A DNA stretch of 64,000 nt from assembly GCA_003255025.1 (NCBI GenBank), contig QANY01002976.1, forward strand, positions 3,653,541-3,717,540, written 5' to 3'. Origin of the DNA: Datisca glomerata (taxonomy: Eukaryota; Streptophyta; Magnoliopsida; Cucurbitales; Datiscaceae). Positions 1-11,795 of this stretch are shown in pieces (the stretch's first letter is position 1; each line of letters opens with the position of its first letter). Position numbers and translations under genes: made by a program. Under the pieces are notes generated by a model that ran no database searches, was not told where the DNA came from, and was given only the letters and a program-made list of their open reading frames with translations.

Positions 1-1092
1 CTCACCATGTTCCCTTATGCTAAAGGAATCCCTAATTCCCATGAGGGTATAAAAGGTAAACCCTTCTCTTTTTGGGAAAGAGATGAGATATTTTCCATTT
101 AGAGCCGACAACTACTTAGAGAAGAGGGCAGAACCTATATGAGGAAGAAAAATGGAAGAAGAAGACAACAAAAGAAGGAAGGGAGAAGGGAAGATGATAA
201 GAGATTAAACTACTAGTTTATTCTTCTTTTGTCTTTCCTTTACTTAATTATTCTATTACATACTACCATTTACCTTATCTCTTTCTATGTTGAATTCCAT
301 GGATTCAAGATATTCCATATTTTCATTTGAGCTCATTATGAGCTAAGCTTTGTGAGGCTAGTATAGTAAACTAACTTGGAATTTACTTTGCCTTTTTAAT
401 GAAGTTTCCTTTTCATGTTTTCTTAAGCATTTTGGGTTAAGTGTTTTAATTGTTTAATTTCTATTTGCGACTGGCCATCCCTTATATAATGCAAGCTAAG
501 TTAAGCTTCAGATGAACTTAGTTTAATGTAATGACTTACCCAATGCTTCTATGCTTAAATAAAAAATTACATGGACAATGATTCATGTAGATCTAGGCAT
601 TTTGTGAGTTACATAGAAATATGAACTTACCTTGCAACCTCTTAGCTGAAAATTAAGGAATCTGTGTTAACCTAACTATGCTTAGATATGAAGAGAGTAA
701 GGCTAAGTAGATAATCTCTTAAACATAAGTTTAATTTGCTTTAGAGCTAGGTAATGCTTATGAATAGCTATAGCATTGGAAATAGCATTAATAAAGGTGA
801 AGTAAATGAAAAGGGAAACAACCATACTAGCCCATTATCATCTTGAATATATAAATCACTTTATTAGTCTTTTTATTAGTTGTCATTATTTAATTCTTAA
901 CTTTAAGTAATTTTCATTTAGACTTAGTTTAAATCCAATCACATTGTTTGCTACTCTATTACCTTACATTTTAAATCTGTTTGTTCACTTAAGCATTGCA
1001 TATTCCCTATTCCATGTGGGTTCGACACTCATTTACTACTATATTACTTGCTACGATACGTATACTTGCGTAGGACATCTAATTGAGCATCA
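1..1092 (+). repeat. 5' LTR of the Athila-like element (left part outside window)
   Basis: The sequence before the primer site ends in CA at 1091-1092, as expected of an LTR. A TATA-like box (GGTATAAAAGG) lies at about 46-56, so U3 is mostly outside the window or very short here and most of this stretch would be R/U5. There is no second copy in the window to define the left edge. The stretch has no coding potential and is AT-rich. Confidence 0.65.
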
Positions 1093-1098
1093 AGTTTT

Positions 1099-1116
1099 TG
1101 GCGCCATTTTCGGGAA
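1099..1116 (+). other. Primer binding site, tRNA-Asp type
   Basis: The 18 bases TGGCGCCATTTTCGGGAA closely resemble the conserved Asp-tRNA primer site of plant Athila/Tat elements, with a few substitutions in the middle. It lies six bases after the inferred LTR end at 1092, the usual spacing. It marks minus-strand DNA synthesis priming and fixes the element's orientation. Confidence 0.8.
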
Positions 1117-1317
1117 ATAAAGAGAGGATATCTTTGTTTAAGCCAAATAGAATTTGACTTGTAAGTATTGTTGAGTTGTTGTTCTAGTGTGTTTTTAGGA
1201 GAGTGAGATCTTTTATATGTGCAAGCAGTAAGTGTTGGACATATTGTTTGATCCAGAAATAGACAGAACCCTAAGAGGCATACTAGAAGAGAACATAGAG
1301 TTGCAGCTACTGCAGCA

Positions 1318-2873
1318 ACTATGGGTGCACCCAATGGAGAAGATGTGGTAAATGAAAGGGTCAGGAATGAAGGCAATGGCAACAATGTCATTGTAATGAC
1401 AGATGATAGATAAAGGGCAATAAAGGATTATGATGTCCTTCAGCCACAAGCAATGAATCCTAGCATTGTGAGGCCTGAAGTTCATGGTCCACAATTTGAA
1501 CTTAATCCAGTCTTATTTTAGATGCTTCAGATAGTTTGTCAGTTCAATGGATTTCCTTCTGAAAATGCTCATCTTCATTTAAGACTTATTATGGAGGTGA
1601 GTTAGGCATTCAAGATTCCACCAGCAGTTGAAGATGCGTTGAGAATAAAATTGTTCCCCTATTTACTAAGGGGTATAGCTAGAGCATGGCTCAACTTATT
1701 GCCCCAAAATTCAGTCAGTAGCTGAAATTATATGGATGAGAAGTTCATGTGAAGTATTTTCCCCAACCAAAAATGCCAAACTCATAAAAGAAATCACTTC
1801 ATTTCACCAACTAGAAGATGAGTCACTGTATGAGGCATGGGAGCGGTTCAAGGATTTGTTAAGGAATTTCCATCATCATGGTATACCTCACTGTATCCAA
1901 TTGGAGACTTTCTACAATGGGTTAAATTCTTCCACAAGACAAATGGTCGATGCCTCTACTAATGGAGCCATTATGTCTAAATCATACAAGAAGCCTATTA
2001 AATTTTGGATAAAATTGCAAGTAACAACTATCAGTGGCCAACAACTAGAGCTGCTACAGTCTCAGGAACCAGGAAAGTAGCAGGAGTTCATGAGTTAGAT
2101 GCCATGACTACTCTGACAGCCCAAGTGTCATCCTTAGAAAACATGATTAAGAGCATGAACATGAGACTTCCATCAACATAACCATAAGGTCAAGAAGCAC
2201 CACCGATTCAGCAAGAAGTCAATCAAGTGGTGGCAGCATGTTGTGTTTACTATGGAAAGGAGCACCTATTTGAACACTGTCCTAGAAACCTTGCCTCTAT
2301 AAACTATATTGGAAATTTCAATATAAATAACCAGAGCAACCAGAACTACAAAAGCCAAATTACTCTCCTAGATTTGCACCACAATAAACTCAAGTGCATA
2401 AAAAACGTAAATGGGCAACCAAGCAATTTGGAGAGCCTATTGAAAGAGTACATTGTAAAAATTGAATTAGTGATACAGAATCAGTCCGCCATGATACAAA
2501 GTCAAGCAATTTCATTAAGAAATTTGGAGAATCAGGTGGGGCAATTAGCTAATGCACTCAATTCAAGACCTCAAGGATCTTTGCCAAGTAGCATAGAGAA
2601 TCCTAGAAGGGAGGGCAAGGAACATTGCAAGGTCATTCATCTTGGGAGTGGTAAAGTAACAAGTCAGCTAGAGATCAAAATGGAAGATAAAGCTCAAGGA
2701 AAAGCACAAGAGGTTAGCACAAGCACAAATGCTGCAGAGTCGAATGCTACAACATTTGAAGAAGTAGTAACTAAACCTGCAGAAAAGACAGCAGTTGAAG
2801 TAGAAAAATCTTCACCTCCATTTCCTCAGAGACTGAATAAGAAGAAATGGACAGTGAATTTGCAAGATTTTTA
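1318..2873 (+). pseudogene. gag: Athila-type gag (broken)
   Basis: Conceptual translation in changing frames gives the plant retrotransposon gag domain: FNGFPSENAHLHLRLIMEV (around 1545-1600), a segment with KLFPYLLRGIARAWLNLLP (1650-1700), then a frameshift into the open stretch 1736-2080 with LEDESLYEAWERFKDLLRNF and IPHCIQLETFYNGLNSSTRQ. A degraded zinc knuckle (CVYYGKEHLFEHCPRN) lies at about 2242-2290; the second cysteine position is Tyr. A long open stretch 2227-2874 forms the hydrophilic C-terminal part, rich in Glu, Gln and Lys. In-frame stops at 1411 and 1520 and the frameshift near 1730 kill the gene. It would encode the particle protein. Confidence 0.87.
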
Positions 2874-2906
2874 GACATCTTGAAGTAGCTTCATATTAAC
2901 ATACAT

Positions 2907-3640
2907 TTGGTTGAAGCATTGCAACAAATGCCAAACTATGTGAAGTTCATGAAGGATATACTCACCAAGAGGAGAAGACTAGGAGAGTTTGAAATAATAG
3001 CACTAACTCAAGAATGTAATCTGATTCTTCAAAACAAGATTCCTCCAAAGTTGAACGACCCAGATAGCTTTACAATACCTTACACCATAGGTAATTTTAA
3101 GTGTTGTAGGGCCTTATGTGACTTAGAGGCTGTGATAAATCTTATGCCCTTGTGTGTGTTCAAGAAGCTGGGAATAAGGGAAACTAGGCCCACTACTATC
3201 ACACTACAACTAGTTGATAGGTCATTTGTATACCCTGAAGGGAAGATTGAGGATATGTTGGTGTGAGTGGATAAGTTCATCTTCCCTGCTGAATTTATTA
3301 TCCTAGATTATGAGACAGATAAAGAGGGTTCTATTATTTTGGGAATTCCTTTGTTAGCAACTAGAAGAACTGTTATAAATGTGTAGAAAGGAGAAATGAT
3401 CATTAGAGTCAATGACCAAGATATCACTTTTAATGTCTTCAATGCCATGAAATATTTGGATGAAGAAACAGAAGAGTTTGCAGTTGTGACAGCAATAAAT
3501 GATGTAGTATTGGATAGAATTTGCAAAAGCTGTAGAAAAGTCAATCTACTAGAATTGAGTATAGAGGAACTCAAAGAAGACAGTTATCGGAAAAAACTTC
3601 CAAACCATCATAAAGAACCTTCAAACCATATGTGCCCTTA
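2907..3640 (+). pseudogene. Gypsy aspartic protease region (broken)
   Basis: The open stretch 2907-3266 encodes the protease linker and core. It includes LTQECNLILQNKIPPKLNDP and, around 3080-3170, TIGNFKCCRALCDLEAVINL. In Athila elements the catalytic motif is normally D-L-G-A-S; here it reads D-L-E-A-V, so an active-site-adjacent Gly is lost. A stop at 3264-3266 and another near 3384 interrupt it, and translation resumes at 3396-3641 with MKYLDEETEEF, the usual spacer before reverse transcriptase. It would mature the gag-pol polyprotein. The family call rests on position and the motif. Confidence 0.8.
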
Positions 3641-3695
3641 GTTGAATCACATCCTGCATTGGAAATGAAGCCACTACCAACTGAAGTATGCATAT

Positions 3696-4735
3696 TTGGG
3701 AGAGGGAAAAACTTTGCCTATCATAATCTCATCTTCCTTGTCAAGTGAACATGAAAAGTTATTTTTAGAAGTGCTAGAGAAATATAAAAAAGCCATTGGT
3801 TGGCAAATGACTGACATAAAAGGAATAAGCCCATCCATTTGTATGCACAAAATTCTTTTGGAAGAAGGTTGTAGCTACTCTATTGAGCAGTAGAGAAGGC
3901 TAAACCACATCATGAAAGAAGTTGTAAAAATGGAGATTATAAAATGGCTAGATGCAGCCATTATTTACCCCAAATTTATTAGTGCTTGGGTAAATCCTGT
4001 TCAATGTATGCCAAAGAAAGGACGAGTCACTGTTGTTACAAATGAACATAATGAGTTGATTCCTACCCGAACAGTCACAAAATGGAGAGTCTGTATGGAT
4101 TACAAAAAACTGAATAAGGCCACCAGAAAAGATCATTTTCCACTACCCTTTATCGACCGGATGATGGATAGGTTGGTAGGCAATGAGTATTATTATTTCC
4201 TGGATGGATATTCTGGATACAATCAGATTGCAATAGCCCCTAAGGATTAGGAGAAAACTACCTTCACTTACACTTGTGGAACATTTGCCTTTAGGAGGAT
4301 GTGATTCAGATTGTGCAATGCTCCGGCAGCTTTTCAAAGATGCATGATGGCCATTTTTATAGATATGGTAGAGAAAACTCTAGAGGTATTCGTAGATGAT
4401 TTTTCTGCCATTGGTGAGTCATATCTTGCATGTTTGACTAATTTAGAAAAAGTCTTAGAATGATGTGAAGAGACTAACTTGGTTTTAAATTGTGATAAAT
4501 ATCATTTCATGGTACAAGAAAGAATAGTCATAGGGCATAGAGTCTCTAAAAAGGGTTAGAAGTAGACAAAGTAAAAATTGAAGTGATTGAAAAATTACCT
4601 GCACCTAGCACATTAAAAGGAATTAGAAGTTTCCTAGGGCATGCTACTGGTTTTTACAGAAGATTCATAAAAGATTTCTCAAATATTCTAAACCTTTATG
4701 CATGTGCTAGAGCAAAACAAGGCTTTTAATTTTTC
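3696..4735 (+). pseudogene. Gypsy reverse transcriptase (broken)
   Basis: The segment 3696-3893 holds SEHEKLFLEVLEKYKKAIGW and KGISPSICMHKILLEE, typical of the start of plant gypsy RT. The segment 3912-4250 holds WVNPVQCMPKKG, TKWRVCMDYKKLNKATRKDH, FPLPFIDRMMDRL and the DGYSGYNQIAIAP motif with its catalytic Asp. The active-site box reads FVDDF at about 4390, equivalent to the usual Y/F-x-D-D. Stops occur at 3891, 4248 and 4461, and frames change repeatedly. The copy cannot make enzyme. Confidence 0.9.
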
Positions 4736-4789
4736 TGTTGAATGCATGACTGCCTTTCTAGAACTTCAAAAAGCTTTTATCACTGCACC

Positions 4790-5225
4790 TATTATAGTAG
4801 CCCCCAATTGAGAGTTACCTTTTGAGCTAATATGTGATGCTAGTGATTTTGTAGCAAGAGCAATGCTTGGACAAAGGAAAGTAAGATTTTTCACTCAATT
4901 TATTATGCCGGTAGAACTTTAAGTAAAGCTCAGTTGAATTGTACAACCACTGAAAAAGAGCTTTTAGCAGTTGTATTTTGCGTTTGATAAATGTAGATCA
5001 TATTTAATTGGCACTAAGGTTACTGTTTTCACTGACTACTCAGCTATTAAGTATCTTATTGCAAAGAAAGATGCTAAGCCAAGGTTGATAAGATGGGTGC
5101 TGCTACTTCAAGTGTTTGACTTAGAAATCAATGACAAAAAAGGGACTGAAAACCAAGTGGCTGATCACCTATCCAGACTTGAAACAAAAGACAATGCTGA
5201 TACAGAATGTGCGATAGCAGAATAA
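4790..5225 (+). pseudogene. Gypsy RNase H domain (broken)
   Basis: The stretch from about 4900 gives [11 protein letters not shown] followed by an open segment 4971-5225 with the [20 protein letters not shown] signature and the C-terminal [11 protein letters not shown] typical of Ty3/gypsy RNase H. Its first part (ICDASDF with the first catalytic Asp) is readable at about 4830 in another frame. The enzyme would remove the RNA strand during reverse transcription. Confidence 0.88.
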
Positions 5226-5439
5226 TTTCCAGATGAATAGTTATTGGCAATGACAGGAAAGGCACCATGGTATGCTGACATAGCCAACTACCTTGCCTCT
5301 AGAATCAAGCCCTCAGATCTCAATGCTTAGGAATTAAAGTGATTTTTTCAGCAAGTAAACACCTACTTGTGGGATTATCCATTTCTATATAAGCAAGGTC
5401 TTGACGAATTGATCAAAAGATGTGTGCCTGGAGAAGAAA

Positions 5440-6389
5440 TGTTAGGGATCCTAAATTAGTGTCATTCATCCCTTTATGGAGGACATTTTGGTGGAGTAAG
5501 AACAACTGCTAAAGTGCTACAGTCAGGATACTATTGGCCTATACTGTTTAAGGATGCTCATGAAGTAGTAAAGGATGCTCAGGAAACACATCCCAGAAGT
5601 AAGAAATGCCACTAACGAGCATCTTAGAAGTGGAGTTATTTGATGTTTGGGGTAGACTTCATGAAACCATTTCCTCCATCTTTGGGGAATTTATACATCT
5701 AGGTGGCAAAATGGGTAGAAGTTGTAGCCTTAACAACAAATGATGCCAGAGTAGTTGTCAAATTCTTGCAAAAGAATATTTTCACTAGGTTTGGAACTCC
5801 TAGGCCCATCATTAGTGATGAAGGAATACATTTCTACAATGAGTTTTTTGAAGGGCTATTGGCCAAGTGTGGAGTGAAGCACAAAATTGATACAACATAT
5901 CATCCCCAAACCAGTGGGCAGGTGAAGCTCTCAAACAGAGAAATTAAGAGAATCCTAGAAAAAGTGGTTAACCTCACTAGGAAGGATTGGTCATTAAGAT
6001 TAGATGATCTCCATGGGCTTACATGACTACTTATAAAACACCTTTAGGGATGTCCCCCTACAAGCTTGTCATTGGCAAAACTTGTCATCTACCTCTGGAG
6101 CTACAACATAAAGCATTCTAGCCCACAGAGAATTTTGAACTTGGACTTAACAGCTACTGCAAAGAAAAGAGCATTGCAGTTGAATGAATTGGAAGAATTC
6201 AGGATGTTCTCATATGAGAATACCAAAATCTACAAAGAAAAAACAAAGATCATTCAAGCTCTAAAAGTTTACTCTCATGGAGCTGTAGAATTGCTAGAGG
6301 AAAAATTAGGAAGAGAATTCAAAGTAAAAGGGTATAAAGTTAAGTTATATTGGGAGAATGATAGGGGCTTGATGAAAGCTTCAATCTAG
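5440..6389 (+). pseudogene. Gypsy integrase (broken)
   Basis: The N-terminal zinc-binding area is degraded (CHSSLYGGHFGG near 5460; the cysteine pair near 5580-5610 is damaged). The core is readable at 5703-6026: VAKWVEVVAL, FLQKNIFTRFGTPRPIISDE with a catalytic Asp, and TTYHPQTSGQVKLSNREIKR with the conserved Q-V-x-x-S-N-R-E region. An open stretch 6066-6389 contains the C-terminal part. Integrase would insert the DNA copy into the chromosome. Frameshifts near 5620 and 6040 make it non-functional. Confidence 0.9.
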
Positions 6390-7145
6390 TTGTGTGAGCC
6401 TTAAGGAAATAGGTCAAGTCAGGCAGAGGACTATAAATCAAGCGCTTGTGGGAGGTAGCCCAAGGGAAATTTTAGTGTTTTTGAATGAGTTGTTGTTTTT
6501 AAATTAATTTCTGAATTTAGATAATTAATTTGCTTGATATTTTATTTTTTTGTTTTAAGTAAAAGATTTTCTTCTTTTGGTAGAATATTTGCTGATTTAG
6601 GAGGAATATTTTACAAGATCCTAGGTTACTTTAAATTATCCTATTTTATAAGAAAGAGCAATTACAGTCAGGCCCGTGAGAAACACAGTTGGTGAAATAG
6701 GCGGGCACAATTGGCTTGACCAGCCACCATAGAAAAAGAGGAAAGGAAGCCATTGCTGAGTCAGCGAGGCTAGCGTGGAAAGAGGAATTTTGCAACTTAA
6801 GAGAAAACAATATCTCAAAATATCCCTTCAAATTTGAATTTCCCACTTAAATATCCCTAAAAATTGGAACAATTTTTTTTTTGTTGCAGGATCAGGGGTG
6901 ATGAGGAGTCCACGTGTAGCATAGAGAGTAAACGGAAGGTTTTTATAAGAAAAAAGGGTTTTTACCATACCCCACGCAAGCCCTTGTCTTCCCCAGCGAA
7001 CATTTCATCTCTCCCTTGAAACATTTCAGCATCATTTTTCCTTCTCAGGTCCTAAAAGCTCTAGCATCTATTTCAAAATTTCTACCTCAAAATTGTACTA
7101 ATCCAAGAAGAAAATAGCTCCAAAGCCATTCTCTGAAGCATAGAT
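6390..7145 (+). other. Spacer between integrase and the extra 3' ORF
   Basis: No coding signal is seen. Athila-lineage elements have a non-coding spacer here before the additional ORF. It is AT-rich with a G-rich patch at about 6660-6780. It contains nothing that I can call as an independent feature. Confidence 0.5.
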
Positions 7146-8256
7146 GTTCATCAACGCTGAAGTGGAGCAAAAATTTAAAAAAGAAATTTAGAATAAAAAG
7201 TTTCTAGAAGAGAAAGGCTTTCTTATACAGCCAATGCCGAATCTGGGTCTCCCAAAGAAACTTGGTGAAATAATCTAGCAGAGGAAGTGGGAGAAGCTAT
7301 GCATGCATCATGAAACCATTCCCCTACCTCTGGTAAGAGAGTTTTATGCAAACTTTAGCCCCAAAAAAGCACTAAGGTGAGTTGTGGGATAGTGAGATTG
7401 CTGTAACTTTTGCCCAAATCAATGGTGTGTTAGGATTAGAGGATTTTTTATGATGATTACTCTTATATTGCTGCTAACATAAGTGATCCTATTTTGGCAA
7501 GCATGTTGAAATATCTGACGATGCCAGGAGCTGAATGGCACGATACCTCCATTGACCAAGCAAAAACATGTTTAAGAATGGCCTTAATTCCTATAGCTTG
7601 AGTCTGGTATCATTTTATTAGACTTTCATTGATGCCCACTACACACAATCTCACGATAACTCAAGAGAGATTGATCTTATTTGCACTCTATAATGTTTGG
7701 GAAGTCTATTAATGTTGGTAGAGTGTTACTAAGAGAGTTGGAATTGATGTCACAAAAAGTGATGGATCTTTGTTCTTTCTTTGTTTGCTTACTAAGTTAT
7801 TCCTGGCTAACAACATTCCTTGCTTTGAGAATGAGGAGAGGTTACTAAACATGGGCCCAATCAATACACTGGCCATTCAGCAATTAATGGCTGAGAAATC
7901 CAAAAGCCAAGTTGAGGAACCCGTTGGAGAATCGTCTACCCTGCCCTCAGGAGAACACTCTTGTAGCTTAGATTCTAATGATGCGTTGCAACTCATGTGC
8001 AACCTTTATAAAAAAAGATAATGAATCAGAAGTTTTCCTTCAACAATCGGCCAACTTTATGCAATACCAAGAGTTACAACATATAGCATTTTGGGAGTAT
8101 ACTAAGGTCAGAATTGAAGCCTTGAGGAAATGCTTGCAAAATAACTTTACCAAGCCCTCTAAGACTTTCACCTCTTTCCCATATGTTATTTTTCAATGTT
8201 GGAAGAATGTGCAAGAAGAAAGTGAAGAGGAGGAGGAGGCACAACACCAAGAATAG
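7146..8256 (+). pseudogene. Athila additional 3' ORF (env-like position), broken
   Basis: Translation starting at the ATG at 7146 gives a protein fragment with EEKGFLIQP and, around 7330, PLPLVREFYANFSPKKALR. Around 7600-7710 it reads WYHFIRLSLMPTTHNLTITQ followed by ER-I-LFALYN. These are conserved pieces of the plant retrotransposon ORF found behind integrase in Athila-type elements and often annotated as a putative plant transposon protein. Its function is unknown; an envelope role was proposed from position only. There are many stops and at least four frameshifts. The tail 7978-8256 is acidic. Confidence 0.78.
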
Positions 8257-8854
8257 GGAGGTAACTTGACAGAAGTAATGAGAGAGGAAGAAGCCCGTCA
8301 AGTAATTGGAAAAGAGCTAGAGTAGGATTTTCATGATCCTCTCCAAGGATTGGGGTTTCTTTCATTGTTCTTCATTAATTATGTCTGATATTGTATTTAT
8401 TGTAGATATATTGTGAAAAGAAGAATTATTTCTAAATAATCTACTCATTGCTCAAAATAAATAAATTATTCTTATGATTGAAAATTTCATCATTGTATTT
8501 TGATTCTCAAACCTACTTGACTTCTATAACCTCCTATGAAGTTTACTCTTCTCCGCTTTGCCTTTACAATTACCCTACCCTCGGGATTTATGTATCTAAA
8601 AAGTCTTATTGGGGTGCCTGAAGTAAACCAAATAAAAACTGATACGTCAAATTCACAGATTAAAAAAATTAAAGATTACAGAGAAATAATGAATTATTAA
8701 AATAAACAGCCATTTGGGCAGATAGTCAGATTAAATAAAAATAACTATTCAAAGAAGTAATTAAGTAACAATAACAACAATATACCAGCCACTTGGGCGG
8801 TGAAGAACAACAATTAAGCAGATTAATTAAGAATTGTAAATACTCTACTGGGTT

Positions 8855-8868
8855 TGGCTCTGATACCA
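8855..8868 (-). other. Met-tRNA primer binding site, first copy
   Basis: The + strand reads TGGCTCTGATACCA; its complement TGGTATCAGAGCCA is the classic initiator-Met-tRNA primer site of caulimoviruses and many plant retroelements. It fixes the - strand orientation of the virus and marks the start of the genome map. Confidence 0.85.
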
Positions 8869-9083
8869 AAAGAGGCAGAATTGCGTATAATTTAAGTATT
8901 TAAAGACTGGGTATTTAAAGGAGCAAGAATTCAACCAACAAAAAATAGTAAAATAGTTATTGAAGTAAGATTAAAACTAAGAATGGTAAAATTATGCAGA
9001 TTAATACTATGAATGGTAAAATAATTGGTGAAGAACAACAATTATGCAAATTAATTAAGAATGGTAAAATACTCTACCATGTT

Positions 9084-9097
9084 TGGCTCCGATACCA
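9084..9097 (-). other. Duplicated Met-tRNA primer binding site
   Basis: The + strand reads TGGCTCCGATACCA, one base different from the site at 8855. It lies exactly 229 bases further on, with matching flanks, so it belongs to a tandem duplication of the leader region present in copy A only. Confidence 0.75.
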
Positions 9098-10039
9098 AAA
9101 AAGTTAGAATTGTGTATAAATTAAGAATTTAAAGGCAGGGTATAGAAACAAGTAAAATTGTTTATTGAAGTAAGATTAAAACTTATAAGTATTGAAGAAA
9201 ATTGATTGGCAGCGACCAATTAATGCTCATGCTCATTAATTAATGTTGAGAGAAAAAAAGAAAAGATTACAAAAGACGAGGAAGAAAGTTTGCTTTGTTT
9301 TCAAACAAGTTTTTCTCTCAAAATCGTTAAGAGTGAAAACCAGTTCTTAGAAACATATGAGAAAGGGTAACCTATTTATAGGCAAGAAGAGTAGAGTTCA
9401 TCGGGAACGTGTCACTCACCTGCACTATTTTTTCTACTAATAAAAACATTTTACATTATAACTTTTGACAAAGAATAGTAAAAAGGACAAATAGTTACCT
9501 AATTATTTGACAACTAGTACAATAATTACGGAAAATGACAAAATGTAAATATTTCTTTATAATCGTAATCTTGGACATTGCATCTTCATTATTACTCTGC
9601 CATGATTTTTGTCTTCAAAAAGTCATTGTGGCTATTGTTGTATATTGGAGTCCTTGATAATTGCTATCTTGGATTTTTGTGTTTTGATTATTGAGTTTTG
9701 GAGAAGCCATAATTGCTCATCTTGATGTGAGTGTTTGCATTATGCTGGAAAGTGATCAAGATATATCTTCAATTTATTGATTCTTTGATTTTAACATTGG
9801 CATTTTGCCAAATGTAGATTATTTTTATTCATTCATCAATGAGATTGATGCAATCAAATGGGTTCTGAGAGTCTCGAAATGTGTCATATGCCCGTTGTGG
9901 TAGGAAGTGACCCTTCAGTTTATTCTTATCCTTCAATTACTAAGAGGAAACTCTTGATGATTGACCCTTTCAGATATTTGCTTTAATTGGATGATTTGAC
10001 TCTTCGGATGATTCAGAGTCAAAATTGTTATTTTTATAG

Positions 10040-10913
10040 ATTAATTCTTACTTCAATTTGGATTTAGGCTTTGTGGCCTTTGATTTTCCCTTTGAAGAGG
10101 GGTTGGATTCGAGTTTGGATTCATTGGATGAATTTAGACTGGATGGTTTAATTTGTGGATTTGGGCTAATAGGCTCATTAATTTTTAATGGAGCCTGGAT
10201 AAAAGGGTTTGCCAATTTTAGGCTAGGACATATATTTACAATTTCATGGTTGAATGAGGCAATTATTTTTTAGGTATCAAATTTATCCCACCATTTAACA
10301 TAATATTGTCGTGCAAGGATTTTATCTTCAATTAAGTATTGTCACTTTAGGATCCAAGGTATTTTGCATTTGTTTGAAAAATGAAGTATTTGGTGAAATG
10401 AGACCTCAATTGGCGATGACTTGTAAAACTTTAAAAATAAAATAAACTATTATTGTTAATCCATTGGAAGAAGTTCTAAGACATGACTATGAATGGTCCA
10501 CCATCTTAAAAACCCATTTGAAAAACTAGTTTTGAAATTTTTATCAAAATTTAAAAACCATGAATTGAAAAATTCACTATTTTGGTGCAAGAAAATCATG
10601 TGCCAAACATCAATATTGTCAAAATAATTTTATTGTTTTTTATTTGAAAGTATTTTGAAAGCTGAATGATGGACTTTTCAATCCTCCATGGCTATGATTC
10701 TGAGAATGTAGAAGGAATGATAGAGAATCTTTTCTTCAGAACTTTTGATTGTGATTTTATTTCTAAGAGAATATCTCTGTAGAAACTGATATTTTTGTCA
10801 TTGTGTCCAGGGACATAATCAAATTTAGGAATGAAATGTGCTTTGGTAATTTGGGCAAGATCCTTCAAATAAGCAAATAAAGGCTCAATATGAAAGAGAT
10901 TTTTATTGGACAT
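10040..10913 (-). pseudogene. Pararetrovirus downstream ORF, copy A (broken)
   Basis: The stretch 10913-10692 reads MSNKNLFHIEPLFAYLKDLA and FIPKFDYVPGHNDKNISFYR. After a stop, further coding fragments follow: WHMIFLHQN, SWFLNFDKNF, WWTIHSHVLELLP, KCKIPWILK and VKWWDKF. The C-terminal part, about 10250-10040, is Pro/Ser/Lys-rich with PNPQIKPSSLNSSNES. The Trp-rich middle is a recurring ORF of pararetrovirus-like sequences in plant genomes; its function is unknown to me. The C-terminal part recurs at 15991-16592. Confidence 0.5.
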
Positions 10914-11414
10914 TTTTCGAAAATAAGAGGATGATTTTTTTGCATTTTATTGTTGGTTGATTGAATGATTGTGCATTAAAAGGTTGAGTAATTGAGAATG
11001 AGTTAAATTGGTTGACCATGACCGATTGTTAATTGGGTCTGATGGACCCAAATATTATTAATTGGGCTTGCTTAAGAGTATAAGATTCCTCTTTAATTTG
11101 GGCCTTAAGGGACAATTATAGAGTCGAAGACTCTTCTATAATCATACCATTACTCATTCTCACAAGATTTCTGAAAATGATACTGAATCTTTTTGTTAAG
11201 GATTCCACACCATGCCTATGACTTTTTTTAAATTCCGTCAGGCATGACGAAGAAAGTTCCTTCCATTATAAAAAATTCTTTGATTATTTTGTCTAGAAAT
11301 TCAATTTTAAAAATTGTTTGTCCCAAAAGACTCGCAGTTAAAAATTTTCTATCATCATGACAAATTTCATTATCCTTGTGAAACCTATTTTTTCACCTTT
11401 CTCATATCATTGAA

Positions 11415-11795
11415 TTAGGTTGTATTGAAGTCTTTCTTCAACCCAATTTCTTCCAAAAAATTATCTAATTCATCAATCCATGCATTTCTTGGATATTCAA
11501 ATCCATTATGACCATAATTAATTAATGAAATTTTTTTAGCAAAAGCGGCAATCCTACCATTGAACTTCATGATTTCAAAAAAAATACGGTTGAGTATTAT
11601 AGGTTTTACCCTCCTGTATTCTAATAGGACAGAAATCTCAAATTCCTCCATTACATAATTTTGAACTGAGTTCCTGCATGAATTTATAAGAAAGGAAGTC
11701 AGAAATTGAAATATTAATCTCTTGAATAAATTAAGTATTGAAATAAAAAATGGTAAAAATTGACTGTTACCTGGCAAAACATTGATTGAAAGCAA
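11415..11795 (-). pseudogene. Pararetrovirus ORF fragment of unknown role
   Basis: A 126-codon open stretch with no internal stop lies downstream of the RT remnant. It contains LLEYRRVKPIILNRIFFEI and NAWIDELDNFLEEIGLKKDF. I do not recognise a named domain. Its place inside the viral copy and the same codon style as its neighbours suggest viral origin. No ATG-initiated host gene is suggested. Confidence 0.4.

Larger units (their letters stand above)
1..8320 (+). mobile_element. Ty3/gypsy retrotransposon, Athila-like, degenerate and 3'-truncated
   Basis: The order seen is LTR end, Asp-type primer site, gag with a CCHC-like knuckle, aspartic protease, reverse transcriptase, RNase H, integrase, then an additional ORF. 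That order, and especially the extra ORF behind integrase, is the arrangement of the plant Athila lineage. Every coding part carries stops and frameshifts, so the copy is dead. The element starts at or before the window edge. No 3' LTR or polypurine tract follows the extra ORF, because pararetrovirus sequence begins near 8320. Lineage is inferred from recognisable protein stretches, not from a tree. Confidence 0.88.
8826..9290 (-). repeat. 229-bp tandem duplication of viral leader with primer site
   Basis: Blocks around 8826-9054 and 9055-9283 share the run AATTAAGAAT-GTAAA-TACTCTAC, the primer site, a GCAGAATTG/TTAGAATTG stretch and the GAAGTAAGATTAAAACT motif. Copy B of the terminal redundancy has this leader only once. 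Exact edges are uncertain by tens of bases. Confidence 0.6.
8362..10631 (-). repeat. Pararetrovirus terminal redundancy, copy A
   Basis: This segment matches 14632-16592 over almost its whole length, for example at 10051-10200 against 16024-16170 and at 8855-8868 against 15116-15129. The offset is 6261 bases at the primer site and 5973 bases at the far end; the difference of about 290 is mainly a 229-bp tandem duplication inside this copy. The similarity stops at 10631/16592 right after GTCAAAATAATT. Confidence 0.8.

Noticed and set aside
1044..1494. - strand open frames of 93-115 codons over the Athila gag leader
   Set aside because: They are antisense to the recognisable + strand gag and show no domain.
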